Shown in pieces: positions 16,582-24,599 of a stretch of 64,000 bases of DNA. Position numbers and translations under genes: made by a program. Every line of letters starts with the position of its first letter. The stretch's first letter is position 1. The notes under the pieces were generated by a model. The model searched no databases, was not told where the DNA came from, and saw only the letters and a program-made list of their open reading frames with translations. Origin of the DNA: Nostoc sp. UCD121 (GTDB taxonomy: Bacteria > Cyanobacteriota > Cyanobacteriia > Cyanobacteriales > Nostocaceae); contig NZ_JACKZS010000012.1 in the NCBI RefSeq assembly GCF_014222285.1, positions 1 to 64,000 on the forward strand, written 5' to 3'.

Positions 16582-16836
16582 CTACAATTTCAATTCATAC
16601 TTATATTTACCAATTTCCTTGAGTAACGCCTCATCAGAGTATTCTTCTTCCCATTTACCCTGTAGCTTTAGCCGTACAGACTGTGCGCCGCCACTAGGAG
16701 TACAGACAACCCAGTAAGTATCTGGTTCTCCTTCGACCTCGGCTGCATCTTCAGCTTTTGAAGTATCAGAAAGACCTGAAAATGCTTGAATACAAGTCCA
16801 TGTAATTCCATCTGAATCTTTAATTTCTCTTGTCAT
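16582..16836 (-). CDS. Conserved hypothetical protein, 84 aa
   Basis: 84 residues, starting MTREIKDSDGITWTCIQAF. It is acidic and mostly polar with a beta-strand-rich pattern (YWVVCTPSGGAQSVRLKLQG), then a charged helix (SDEALLKEIGKYKYELKL). This composition fits a small soluble cyanobacterial protein of unknown role; no motif is diagnostic. It lies downstream of a tandem repeat array and the di-heme cytochrome on the same strand. Confidence 0.6.
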   Translation of the reverse strand: MTREIKDSDGITWTCIQAFSGLSDTSKAEDAAEVEGEPDTYWVVCTPSGGAQSVRLKLQGKWEEEYSDEALLKEIGKYKYELKL

Positions 16837-16890
16837 GTTTGTTTTTAGTACAATATTTCATTAGTTCGTAGCAAATTCAATTTGGCAATA

Positions 16891-16974
16891 GCCTGCATTG
16901 TTAATGCATCAGCTTGCATTGTTAATGTGTTGGCTTGCATTGTTAATGCATCAGCTTGCATTGTTAATGCTATG
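16891..16974. repeat. Four tandem copies of a 21-bp unit
   Basis: Units at 16891, 16912, 16933 and 16954 are each 21 bp and share the core TGCATTGTTAATG; copy 2 has a changed end (TGTTGG). Read on the minus strand the array encodes a heptad A-L-T-M-Q-A-D/N within a 65-codon frame (16845-17042). That frame overlaps the cytochrome gene and has no support beyond the repeat, so it is not called as a gene. Confidence 0.85.
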
Positions 16975-17013
16975 CTTTTACGCAAAACTGTAGAAACTGT
17001 ACTTAAGTTAATT

Positions 17014-19071
17014 TTAACTGGGCAGAATTTCTGGTTGATCATCCAAACTGAGGAGGAATTGAATTAAATCTGTCTGTTCTTGAGTGGTAAAGCCAGCTTC
17101 AGCATCTACCCAATAAGCGTGTCCTCTACCGTCTACATTCGACTTTTGCAAATCTGGATTAGTTTGGTTAACTGCAACCATTGTCTCACGAAGATTACGG
17201 TCAACTAACACCCATAAGCTTGCTTGTGCGTCGGGTAAAATATTTTGCATTAATGTACCAGCCATCCCAAGTTGCTCAGGATTTGCTACCACAAATTGTC
17301 CGTTCTGTTCATCTTGCTTTAATGCTGAAGCACTAGCAGCCACGCCACCATCATGTAAATAAGGCGCAGTTAGATACAACCCAATCAAGCTTGGTACTTT
17401 GTAACCACCGGCTGGATTGTTCATTCCAAAAGCTAACTGTTGCGCTTTTTGCGGCGTAATTTCTGTAGGAACTTCTAACACTGGAGGATTAGATTGCAAG
17501 GGAACAGAGACACTATTAGGGTAAGTTTGGGGTGTGGTGAAGTTCTTAGCGAATGGCGCTAATGTAGGGGCGCGTGATGGTTGAGTTCCAATCTCGTTTT
17601 GAGCGATGACATCATGGTTAGTAAAGTAGCGTCCACTATGACAGTCTATGCAGCCAGCACGATTAAATACAGCCGCCCCTTTTTCTAGAGATGTAACATC
17701 ACTAACTTGAATCGGTGGTGGTGCTAGAGTATTTTGCCAAGCAGACATCGCATTCAGCTGTTCGCCAACGGGAAAGCCAGGAGAAGATGCCATTAAACCA
17801 TCTAACATAAACGGCGAACCTTTGGGGTATCCAGGCATCCGAATTACTTCATTGATTGCAGGTTCCCCAGGAGTAGGATCGATTTTGTCAAAAAATTCTG
17901 ATGGTTTTGCATCTTTAGGTAATCTCAAAGCTGGATTTGCGGCATTTTGCAGAATCACGCCTAAATAGGTTTCCTTATCAATTCCTAATGTGGATTGACT
18001 GGCATCAGCGCCATTTGTCCCGTCTGAGTTTGTGGCGTGAACGTTGCTATTTAAGGTAGTCAAACCGTGAAACCAACCAATTGCCGAATGACCACTCCAA
18101 CCGTAAGGCCAGGCATCAAAAGTATAAGATGATGGGATTTGTGAGGGATTGTTTACTAGAGTGCCGGTAGAATCAAAGCTTCCAGGCGGCCAAGTTAGGA
18201 GTTTTGCATCCACTGCATCTTCTAAAGTTTTGGCATCTGGTAAGCGGGATTCTTTACCCTCAGCGTTAATGTAAGTATGTTCTCCCGCCGGAATTTCAGT
18301 AGGATTAACATCTGTTTGGCGAAACATGGCTGCGGAATTAGTGGCAAATGCCAAAACCAAACCCGTATTAACGTCATTATTTGGTGCGCCTTCTAAGATG
18401 CGTCCAGTTTTGCTGTCAAGTGTGGCGTGACATAAAGCGCAGGTAATACCAAATCTCAACTTACCTTTAGTGAAGCTAGCACGCATACCCAGTGGTACAA
18501 GGGAATTTGCAGGTACGTCTAATCCTGTATTCAACAGTGTGCCAGCTTTAAAAGTGCGTCCACCTATTGTTACATCTTCATTTATGGGAATTCGGAGATT
18601 GGTTGTATGCTTACCGCCAAGTTTAGCGATCGCCTGACCTACAGTTATCATATTAATCGGGCCGTTCAGCGCCCCAACTACATCAGTTTGGAAAATTTCA
18701 TTCCCAAAAGTTTCCGAGTAAAAAGCATCCCGTCCCAGCTTTAAAGTTTCGTCAGTAACAGCAAACGCACCATTTTCAGGAGATAGTTGTTTGCGTCCCT
18801 CTTCTGTATTTAGTAAACGTGTTGCTTCTTCCTTATTAATCGCGTATCCCAAGACATCATAAGAACCAACTTCTTGAGGTGCAGCCTGGGTTACAGGTGT
18901 AAAAGTCTTATCTAGACTGGGAGTTTTACCTAAAACAAATTCTAATCTGTAGGCGAAGAAGCTAACAAAAATCACTAAAAATAACAGTATCCCAATATTT
19001 CCCCATCTATTTTTTTGAGGCTCCACTTTCGGAGGATTGGAATCTATAACGATACGTGGGTCAGTTTTCAT
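17014..19071 (-). CDS. Membrane-anchored di-heme c-type cytochrome (MauG/CcP-like)
   Basis: 685 residues from ATG 19071; a longer frame reaches 19179 but would overlap the esterase gene. An N-terminal membrane anchor (about 25-42) precedes a large extracytoplasmic part with two heme c motifs, CALCH (~211-215) and CIDCH (~474-478). The C-terminal VPSLIGLYLTAPYLHDGG resembles the distal part of MauG/di-heme peroxidases, and the overall size also recalls RoxA-type oxygenases. It lies 10 nt after the esterase gene, so it is probably cotranscribed. It may oxidise or peroxidise a periplasmic substrate; which one is not visible. Confidence 0.85.
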   Translation of the reverse strand: MKTDPRIVIDSNPPKVEPQKNRWGNIGILLFLVIFVSFFAYRLEFVLGKTPSLDKTFTPVTQAAPQEVGSYDVLGYAINKEEATRLLNTEEGRKQLSPENGAFAVTDETLKLGRDAFYSETFGNEIFQTDVVGALNGPINMITVGQAIAKLGGKHTTNLRIPINEDVTIGGRTFKAGTLLNTGLDVPANSLVPLGMRASFTKGKLRFGITCALCHATLDSKTGRILEGAPNNDVNTGLVLAFATNSAAMFRQTDVNPTEIPAGEHTYINAEGKESRLPDAKTLEDAVDAKLLTWPPGSFDSTGTLVNNPSQIPSSYTFDAWPYGWSGHSAIGWFHGLTTLNSNVHATNSDGTNGADASQSTLGIDKETYLGVILQNAANPALRLPKDAKPSEFFDKIDPTPGEPAINEVIRMPGYPKGSPFMLDGLMASSPGFPVGEQLNAMSAWQNTLAPPPIQVSDVTSLEKGAAVFNRAGCIDCHSGRYFTNHDVIAQNEIGTQPSRAPTLAPFAKNFTTPQTYPNSVSVPLQSNPPVLEVPTEITPQKAQQLAFGMNNPAGGYKVPSLIGLYLTAPYLHDGGVAASASALKQDEQNGQFVVANPEQLGMAGTLMQNILPDAQASLWVLVDRNLRETMVAVNQTNPDLQKSNVDGRGHAYWVDAEAGFTTQEQTDLIQFLLSLDDQPEILPS

Positions 19072-19081
19072 AGTTTTGATG

Positions 19082-19801
19082 TCACGAATGAAACACTTTA
19101 TCCGGTGCTGATTGAGTAAACCACTCCATAGCTGTTTCGGCGATCGCAGCCGGAATTGTATGTAACCCGTTGAATTCAAGGTATTCTAGGTCATAGCCTG
19201 CTTGTTTTAACTGTTGTACAATCCGGCGACTGCACCGTTCAATCGGCAACACCGTATCGAACTTCCCATGAGAGATGAACAGACGCGGTTTCCCGGATTG
19301 GCTAGCAGGAGCCATGAATCCGGGTGAAAAACCAATAATGTGGTTAAACAGATCACCATTGGTAATGCCAACCGAAAGGGCGTAGGAAGCACCATCTGAG
19401 AAACCAGCGATCGCTATCTGGTTCGGAGCGATCGCATAATGATTGAAAGTTTGTGTTAATGCCCGTTCGATAAAGGCAATATCAGGACCATAGCCACCCC
19501 GAAGAATATCCCAAGTTTGTTGGCGTGAGTCTACTGCCAACAGAATTGTCCCAAAGCGAATTGCTAGATGATAAAGGATTTTTATAGCACCCTCTGCATG
19601 GCCTCCGGCTCCATGCAATATCAACACCAGGGGAGCAGGCTGATCTGCTTGATAAGTTTCAGGTACATAGACAAAACCATCTCGCTGCCCATCTAGCCCT
19701 AGTGGGCGTAACCCGGTCAAAGCGTTTGTTGTGGGGCGAGTTGGGCGGGATAACAACCGTCCTTCAGTAGCTTTAGAATCAACTTGCTTTGAGGTTTCCA
19801 T
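19082..19801 (-). CDS. Esterase, PHB-depolymerase/LpqC-like alpha/beta hydrolase
   Basis: 239 residues from ATG 19801; an upstream ATG at 19861 is possible. It contains LVLILHGAGGHAEG (oxyanion region), the nucleophile elbow GFSDGAS, an acidic residue in HGKFDTVLP and a histidine in FNGLHTIP, so the triad is complete. The nearest pattern is the feruloyl-esterase/PHB-depolymerase-like group, which cleaves small or polymeric esters. No clear signal peptide is visible with the chosen start. It precedes the di-heme cytochrome gene by 10 nt. Confidence 0.85.
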   Translation of the reverse strand: METSKQVDSKATEGRLLSRPTRPTTNALTGLRPLGLDGQRDGFVYVPETYQADQPAPLVLILHGAGGHAEGAIKILYHLAIRFGTILLAVDSRQQTWDILRGGYGPDIAFIERALTQTFNHYAIAPNQIAIAGFSDGASYALSVGITNGDLFNHIIGFSPGFMAPASQSGKPRLFISHGKFDTVLPIERCSRRIVQQLKQAGYDLEYLEFNGLHTIPAAIAETAMEWFTQSAPDKVFHS

Positions 19802-19951
19802 AACTAATAAGTTCCGCTTTTGGCAATTGGATAGTTGAGAGGCAGCGAGTGGTAAAATCATTCCTGGTAGCGCGAACTGGAGTAGTTGGGGGATTGTTTT
19901 GTGTCATTGCGATCGCCTCGATCGGCAACTAACTGACACCGGAGGATTTAA

Positions 19952-19985
19952 AACGAACCGCAGAGGCACAGAGAACACAGAGAGA
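19952..19985. repeat. CCGCAGAGGCACAGAG dispersed repeat
   Basis: A copy of the common cyanobacterial AACCGCAGAGGCRCAGAG intergenic repeat. Others here lie at 20113, 20262 (reverse), 14495 (reverse) and 50897 (reverse). No gene is seen in the gap 19802-20329. Confidence 0.7.
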
Positions 19986-20082
19986 AAGATTCTAAAACTT
20001 TGCTGGGTTGACGCTAAGAAAATCAAGTTCTTTTCTTGCCCTGCTCCCCCTGCCTCACTCATCATTTTTGGGTTGGTCGAGT

Positions 20083-20330
20083 ACTAGTAGTCTGTCCCAT
20101 TAAATTTGAGGGGTAAGAGAACGAACCGCAAAGGACGCAAAGAGCGCAAAGTTAAGAGGTAAAGAAGAGAAAATCAAAATTAATGCGATAGACCACTAAT
20201 ACTCTGGCAAGTCAACTTTGACGATTAGATAAATTCTTCAATTCCTCTTCTTTCCTTCTTCCTTTGCGTTCTTTGCGCCCTTTGCGGTTCGTTCCTTTAC
20301 CCTTCAAACTTCGCTTGACAGACTACTAGT
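20083..20330. mobile_element. 248-bp inverted-repeat element abutting an SDR stop codon
   Basis: The ends ACTAGTAGTCTGTC (20083-20096) and GACAGACTACTAGT (20317-20330) are exact reverse complements. Inside them, inverted copies of the AACCGCAAAGG...GCGCAAAG repeat extend the arms to over 70 bp. The centre (~20170-20240) is AT-rich and non-coding. The last base is also the first base of the reverse-strand TTA stop of the next gene. This looks like a MITE; no transposase is present. Confidence 0.7.
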
Positions 20331-21331
20331 TAGGTGTTTCCAGCATAGCTAGCTAATACTGCTACTCCCAAGGTGAAGACTATACCCCACTTTATCCTGG
20401 GATGAGTTTCTAACCAGGTAGAGACACTCGGCTGTGTCTTTTTGCTAAAATCGCCCTCAACACGATCAAAGTTTGAAATAGGCTCAAATAGGTTGTCTGG
20501 AGCATCTTCTGGCTTTGGTTCTGTTGTCTTCTGTAACTTAAAACCAGCTTGCAGCAGCAAAGTATCCATCAAGCGCGGTGATAACCGTTGCGTGAAATCC
20601 ATCACTTGCCCAGCATCGCCAACGATAATGTCACGGGTTGGATGTTCAGCAACATAAAGAATAGCGTCGGCAACAGCCTGCGGTTCATATATTGGTGGCA
20701 AACCTTGTGGTTTAACGCCCAGCTTAGTACGGGATTTGTTAAACAACGGCGTGTTAATCGAGGCTGGCATCACGTTAGTGACGTTAATAGGCACTTTTTC
20801 GTGGATCAATTCAATCCGCAAAGCTTCTAAAAAGCCATCTATTCCATGTTTGGATGCAGCGTAAGCACTATGAAATGGCAATGAACGCTTGGCTTCCACT
20901 GAAGAAACATGAATTAGCGATCCTCTACCTTCGCGTTTAATATGAGGTAATGCTGCCATTGCCCCATGTACCTGTCCGAGCAAATTGACATCGATAATGC
21001 GTTTAAATTCTTCTGGGGTTGTTTGCTCAAAAGTTGCATAGAGATTGACAGCAGCGCAGTGTACCCAGGTATCCAGCCTTCCGTAAATTTGAATTGCTTG
21101 ATCTGCGATCGCTTTGACTTCCTCAAACTCTGATACATCGGCAGTTACGGCAGCAGCTCTACCGCCCATTTGGGAAATTTCATCCACTAAAGACTCTAGT
21201 CCTGGTTGGCTGCGAGCAGATACAATTAACGATGCACCCCGTTTAGCGAACTCTAAAGCCGTTTTCCTACCAATGCCACTGGAAGCTCCTACAACTGCAA
21301 CAACCTGCTGATTTATTGGCTTGAGTTGCAT
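20330..21331 (-). CDS. Short-chain dehydrogenase/reductase with C-terminal membrane anchor
   Basis: 333 residues from ATG 21331, chosen because AAAGGAG precedes it; the frame runs to 21433. SDR motifs are VGASSGIG, the catalytic Ser in IHVSSVEA and YAASK. After the ~250-residue SDR core a polar linker leads to a single C-terminal hydrophobic helix (KWGIVFTLGVAVLASYAG), so it is likely tail-anchored in a membrane. It lies 16 nt after the VKOR-like gene and is probably cotranscribed. Long SDRs of this type often act on lipids or quinone-like molecules; the substrate is unknown. Confidence 0.88.
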   Translation of the reverse strand: MQLKPINQQVVAVVGASSGIGRKTALEFAKRGASLIVSARSQPGLESLVDEISQMGGRAAAVTADVSEFEEVKAIADQAIQIYGRLDTWVHCAAVNLYATFEQTTPEEFKRIIDVNLLGQVHGAMAALPHIKREGRGSLIHVSSVEAKRSLPFHSAYAASKHGIDGFLEALRIELIHEKVPINVTNVMPASINTPLFNKSRTKLGVKPQGLPPIYEPQAVADAILYVAEHPTRDIIVGDAGQVMDFTQRLSPRLMDTLLLQAGFKLQKTTEPKPEDAPDNLFEPISNFDRVEGDFSKKTQPSVSTWLETHPRIKWGIVFTLGVAVLASYAGNT

Positions 21332-21347
21332 TGCTTTACTCCTTTGA

Positions 21348-21884
21348 TTACTGCGTACTGTTGCTTGCTGCGATGTTTTTGTCAGCTTTTCCCCGGAGGG
21401 TGCGAATAGCAGCAAGAATTTCGGGTACTGCAAGCACTAACGACGCGATTGAACTGACTGTTGCAACTTGGCAGTACTCACAAAAAGCTTTGTTCTCGCT
21501 CCATTCTTCCTGAGCTAACTTGGCAGAAACCGCAGTGTCTAACACGAGCTTAACGCCCATTGCAATTGGTATAAAAGGATTACGCCGGGCGCGATCCAGC
21601 CCTCCAGCAGCAGCTAGCCAGGCAGTGAGTGCATAATTAACTACCATGATTGGCCCATCGGGTGAGTTAAATCGGCTGTAAGCATAGTTAGATGCGTCAA
21701 CTCGATCTGCATCAAATATGGGGATTGGCGGATCGGGGAGGTGGTTAACGATCCCTGTTTGGTAAAGCGTCACGATTTGTCCCATTGAACCTCCAAGCAT
21801 AGACAAGCCAATAATCGCTCGTCTCCGGCTCATGTGAGGGTCTTTTCCTTGACGCAGTTCTTGACTCAGTTGTTTTGCATCCAT
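21348..21884 (-). CDS. VKOR-like membrane protein
   Basis: 178 residues with about four hydrophobic segments (~23-42, 77-95, 103-122, 138-162). The motif F-C-E-Y-C-Q just before the last helix matches the CxxC redox centre of vitamin K epoxide reductase-family proteins. The other cysteine pair usual in bacterial VKOR fusions is missing, and no thioredoxin domain is attached. Its size and single C-x2-C suggest a divergent member that may reduce quinone or pass electrons. The start codon lies within a threefold 14-bp repeat that leaves no clear ribosome-binding site. Confidence 0.65.
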   Translation of the reverse strand: MDAKQLSQELRQGKDPHMSRRRAIIGLSMLGGSMGQIVTLYQTGIVNHLPDPPIPIFDADRVDASNYAYSRFNSPDGPIMVVNYALTAWLAAAGGLDRARRNPFIPIAMGVKLVLDTAVSAKLAQEEWSENKAFCEYCQVATVSSIASLVLAVPEILAAIRTLRGKADKNIAASNSTQ

Positions 21885-21924
21885 AAAGTTAGTTCAATAA
21901 AGTTAGTTCAATAAAGTTAGTTCA
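21883..21924. repeat. Three tandem 14-bp repeats at a start codon
   Basis: ATAAAGTTAGTTCA is repeated exactly at 21883, 21897 and 21911. The first copy includes two bases of the minus-strand ATG of the VKOR-like gene. The array therefore occupies the whole 5' leader next to the start. Confidence 0.9.
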
Positions 21925-21988
21925 ATTTTTACTTAATCAATCTCTATTGATAGATACATCAGCCATTGGCGTATAAACTTTACGACAG

Positions 21989-23176
21989 CTACTTACGTTT
22001 TTGACGTTTGACTGCATAACCATAGGGTACAGCCCAGTTTGGTGTTTCATCCAAGCTACACTGAGCATGAATAGACCAGTATGGGTCGCGCAACAATTCT
22101 CGACCGATGAGAACTAAATCTGCACAGCCACGAGTAATGATTTGATTGGCATACTCAGCATTATTTATTAATCCTACAGCCGCTGTATTGATTTGAGCTG
22201 ATTGCCTAATTTTGGCAGCAAAAGGCACTTGATAACCTTTCTCTACAGGAATTTTCGCTTGAGGCACTAACCCGCCTGTAGAAACATCGATCAAATCAAC
22301 ACCTAATACTTTTAGTTCACGAGATAGAATCACTGATTGCTCAATATCCCAACCGCCTTCTACCCAATCAGTAGCAGAGATGCGAACAAAAAGTGGCATA
22401 CCTTGAGGCAAAATATCTCGTACCCGTCTTGCCACCTCTAGCAATAGACGTATTCTATTTTCTAACGAACCTCCGTAAATGTCTGTTCGTTGATTACTGA
22501 GCGGTGAAAGAAAAGAATGTAATAGGTAGCCATGAGCGGCGTGGATTTCGATTACTTGAAAACCAGCTTGCAGCGCACGCTCTGCTGCTTGAACAAATGC
22601 GATAATGGTTTCTTCAATACTACGCTCATCAAGGGACATGGGAACAGGACTATTACTATCAAACCCAATTGAGCTTGGTGCAACTATAGTCCAAGCCCCT
22701 TCTTCAGGTGTTAAAGGTGAACCGCCTAGCCAAGGAACATTACTACTTGCCTTTCGTCCAGCATGAGCCAACTGAATGCCCACAACCGCTCCTTGTTGAC
22801 GAACAAAGCGCACAATGCGTGCTAATGGTTCAATCTGCGTATCATCCCAAAGACCGAGATCACCGGGTGTAATTCGCCCAATGGATGTTACTGCTGTTGC
22901 TTCCACCATAATTAAACCAACACCGCCAACTGCCCTGCTCCCCAAGTGAACAAAGTGCCAATCATTTGCTATTCCATTCTCTGCGGAATATTGACACATT
23001 GGTGACATTGCCACGCGATTTGGCAAGATTAAATCTCGAATTTTTAGTGGACTAAATAAGTCTAATTCAGGTATATCCTGATCGTGTAAACAACCTGATT
23101 GACTTCCATAAGACCCTAGTGATTCTAATCCCCTATAGGCTACGGATGATAAATTTGTTAAATTCTCTGTAGACAT
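21989..23176 (-). CDS. namA: Old Yellow Enzyme family NADPH dehydrogenase (YqjM/NamA type)
   Basis: 395 residues, including a ~40-residue N-terminal extension before the usual start. The FMN barrel begins LFSPLKIRDLILPNRVAMSP, followed by the class-III (YqjM-like) cysteine Cys61 in SPMCQYS. The substrate-anion pair is in EIHAAHGYLLHSF, and SNQRTDIYGGSLENR follows. It reduces activated C=C bonds of enones, using flavin and NAD(P)H. It lies upstream of the VKOR-like, SDR, esterase and cytochrome genes on the same strand, with gaps of 104 nt or more, so shared transcription is possible but not certain. Confidence 0.92.
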   Translation of the reverse strand: MSTENLTNLSSVAYRGLESLGSYGSQSGCLHDQDIPELDLFSPLKIRDLILPNRVAMSPMCQYSAENGIANDWHFVHLGSRAVGGVGLIMVEATAVTSIGRITPGDLGLWDDTQIEPLARIVRFVRQQGAVVGIQLAHAGRKASSNVPWLGGSPLTPEEGAWTIVAPSSIGFDSNSPVPMSLDERSIEETIIAFVQAAERALQAGFQVIEIHAAHGYLLHSFLSPLSNQRTDIYGGSLENRIRLLLEVARRVRDILPQGMPLFVRISATDWVEGGWDIEQSVILSRELKVLGVDLIDVSTGGLVPQAKIPVEKGYQVPFAAKIRQSAQINTAAVGLINNAEYANQIITRGCADLVLIGRELLRDPYWSIHAQCSLDETPNWAVPYGYAVKRQKRK

Positions 23177-23246
23177 CTATTTGTTAATTCCTCTAGACTT
23201 TGAGCTAACAATTAATTTTGGGTGTATATTGCTAAAACAATTTATT

Positions 23247-23759
23247 TTAAGCATTAGTTGGTTCTGCATATCCTTGAATATTTTCCGGATCAAAGGAGCG
23301 TAAAATGCCCGTAGCACGTCGGGTTAACTCCTCTGTTCCTTTAACCACTATTAAATACTTGCCTGCATTTAAACGATTGCGATATGGCAAAGCATCACCA
23401 CTACCTACGGTAAGACCAACTCCACCACCTACTAGATAAGCCCCTAAAACACCAGAAGCTGCTCCTAAAATTCCGCCAATAATATGGCTGCCAATATCAC
23501 CGAGTGCAAAGATTTCAATACCAGTTAGATAATTAAAGGCATAACCAGCGATAAACCCAAAAGGTACTAGCCAGTATAATAATCGCCTTGCTCCTTTACG
23601 AGATTGTTGATTCGGATCAATCAGCTTGTAATCATCAGCACTTTTATAACCATTGCCCAAAACATCTACTTGGTTTGGAGATAAACCATCATTTGTTAAG
23701 GCAAAATAAGCAGCTTCTGCTTTTGACTTATCTGGTAAAACTGCAATGAGGTAATTCAT
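23247..23759 (-). CDS. Glycine-rich membrane protein of a conserved cyanobacterial family
   Basis: 170 residues from ATG 23759; a GTG five codons earlier is less likely. The N-terminal part is a ferredoxin-like MNYLIAVLPDKSKAEAAYFAL unit. Two hydrophobic Gly-rich segments follow (YWLVPFGFIAGYAFNYLTG; HIIGGILGAASGVLGAYLVG), then GSGDALPYRNRLNAGKYLIV and FDPENIQGY. I recognise this as a widespread cyanobacterial family sometimes labelled low-temperature-induced protein, but the biochemical role is not known. Probably a stress-related membrane protein. Confidence 0.75.
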   Translation of the reverse strand: MNYLIAVLPDKSKAEAAYFALTNDGLSPNQVDVLGNGYKSADDYKLIDPNQQSRKGARRLLYWLVPFGFIAGYAFNYLTGIEIFALGDIGSHIIGGILGAASGVLGAYLVGGGVGLTVGSGDALPYRNRLNAGKYLIVVKGTEELTRRATGILRSFDPENIQGYAEPTNA

Positions 23760-24320
23760 AGAACAAAATTCCACTAGATTATTTTCTAATTACTCGTTAT
23801 TTCGGCTAATTTACTATTATTTTTTTCATTGAGCTAAATATAAAAATCAATTTGATATTTGAAACCTGAGCAACCTAAATTACACATATTAACTAGGACA
23901 CCAAACTCTAGTCTCTAAAACATCTTTCTAAAGAGCCACTTACAATAAATACTTGTAATTCTTTAGAAATAACTATTTATATTAATTTTTAACCTTCCGA
24001 TAGAAGTTTTTCTTAAATAAACCTTAGTGCAATGGGAAAAATTGGTGCTGCTAAAAGATTTCTCGTTGATAACGCCAATCTTAGAAGCAGAGTTAATATT
24101 CAAAACGATAGAAACAGTCATTTCGCCATCAGTGATTAAAGAAACTCTATCAGAGACAGGTAGTGGTGAAGAGCGATGCCTACGGCGAGCAAAGCTTACG
24201 CGGAAATTACCATCTGGTTTGGTAGTGTGTCTAGTCATAGCGATGAATCTATGGTCATCAGATGCAATGGGGGATGTTGGGCAATGAGGCGACTGTTTCA
24301 CAAAATAGTCAGACCATAGG

Positions 24321-24439
24321 CAATACTGCTCGGGTTTTGCATTTTTAACTCGGAATCGGGTTTGCGGTAAAGGGTAAGGGTTAAGGGTTTTTTCTTTCCC
24401 TTTCCCCTTTCCCCTTTTCCCCTTAACCAAGAAGTATTG
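24321..24439. mobile_element. Miniature inverted-repeat element, CAATACTT family
   Basis: Left end CAATACTGCTCGG at 24321 and right end TTAACCAAGAAGTATTG at 24423-24439 enclose a purine-rich GGGTAAGGG/CCCTTTCCCC centre. The word CCATAGG lies directly before the left end and three bases after the right end, a possible target-duplication remnant. Confidence 0.6.
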
Positions 24440-24481
24440 AGGCCATAGGTACTGAACATCAACCACGCGCTTCTTTATTCT

Positions 24482-24514
24482 CAATACTGCTTAATTCTTA
24501 ACCGAGAAGTATTG
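24482..24514. repeat. Solo pair of CAATACTT-family ends
   Basis: CAATACTGCTTAA and TTAACCGAGAAGTATTG lie only a few bases apart, as if an element had lost its centre. Confidence 0.5.
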
Positions 24515-24599
24515 CAAGGAGACTTTTAAAACACCCTCTGAAAGTTTGGGTATCTGAAACATAGCTGAAAATTGCTATTTATCCGAACTCACAAATTTT

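Larger units (their letters stand above)
23775..24599. other. Gene-free region with inverted-repeat elements
   Basis: Contains a palindromic repeat fragment (~24170-24200), a CAATACT element (24321-24439) and a solo 33-bp pair of the same ends (24482-24514). A 173-codon minus-strand frame (23963-24484) spans these repeats. Its predicted protein is low-complexity (KGKRGKGKGK) and is not believed. No RNA gene is recognised. Confidence 0.6.

Noticed and set aside
16845..17042. 65-codon frame with a heptad repeat
   Set aside because: It exists because of the 21-bp tandem repeat and overlaps the cytochrome gene; kept as a repeat only.
17014..19179. Long N-terminal form of the di-heme cytochrome
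   Set aside because: It would overlap the esterase gene by about 100 nt; ATG 19071 sits naturally before the membrane anchor.
23963..24484. 173-codon minus-strand open frame
   Set aside because: Covers two inverted-repeat elements and reads as low-complexity Lys/Gly; no ribosome-binding site.
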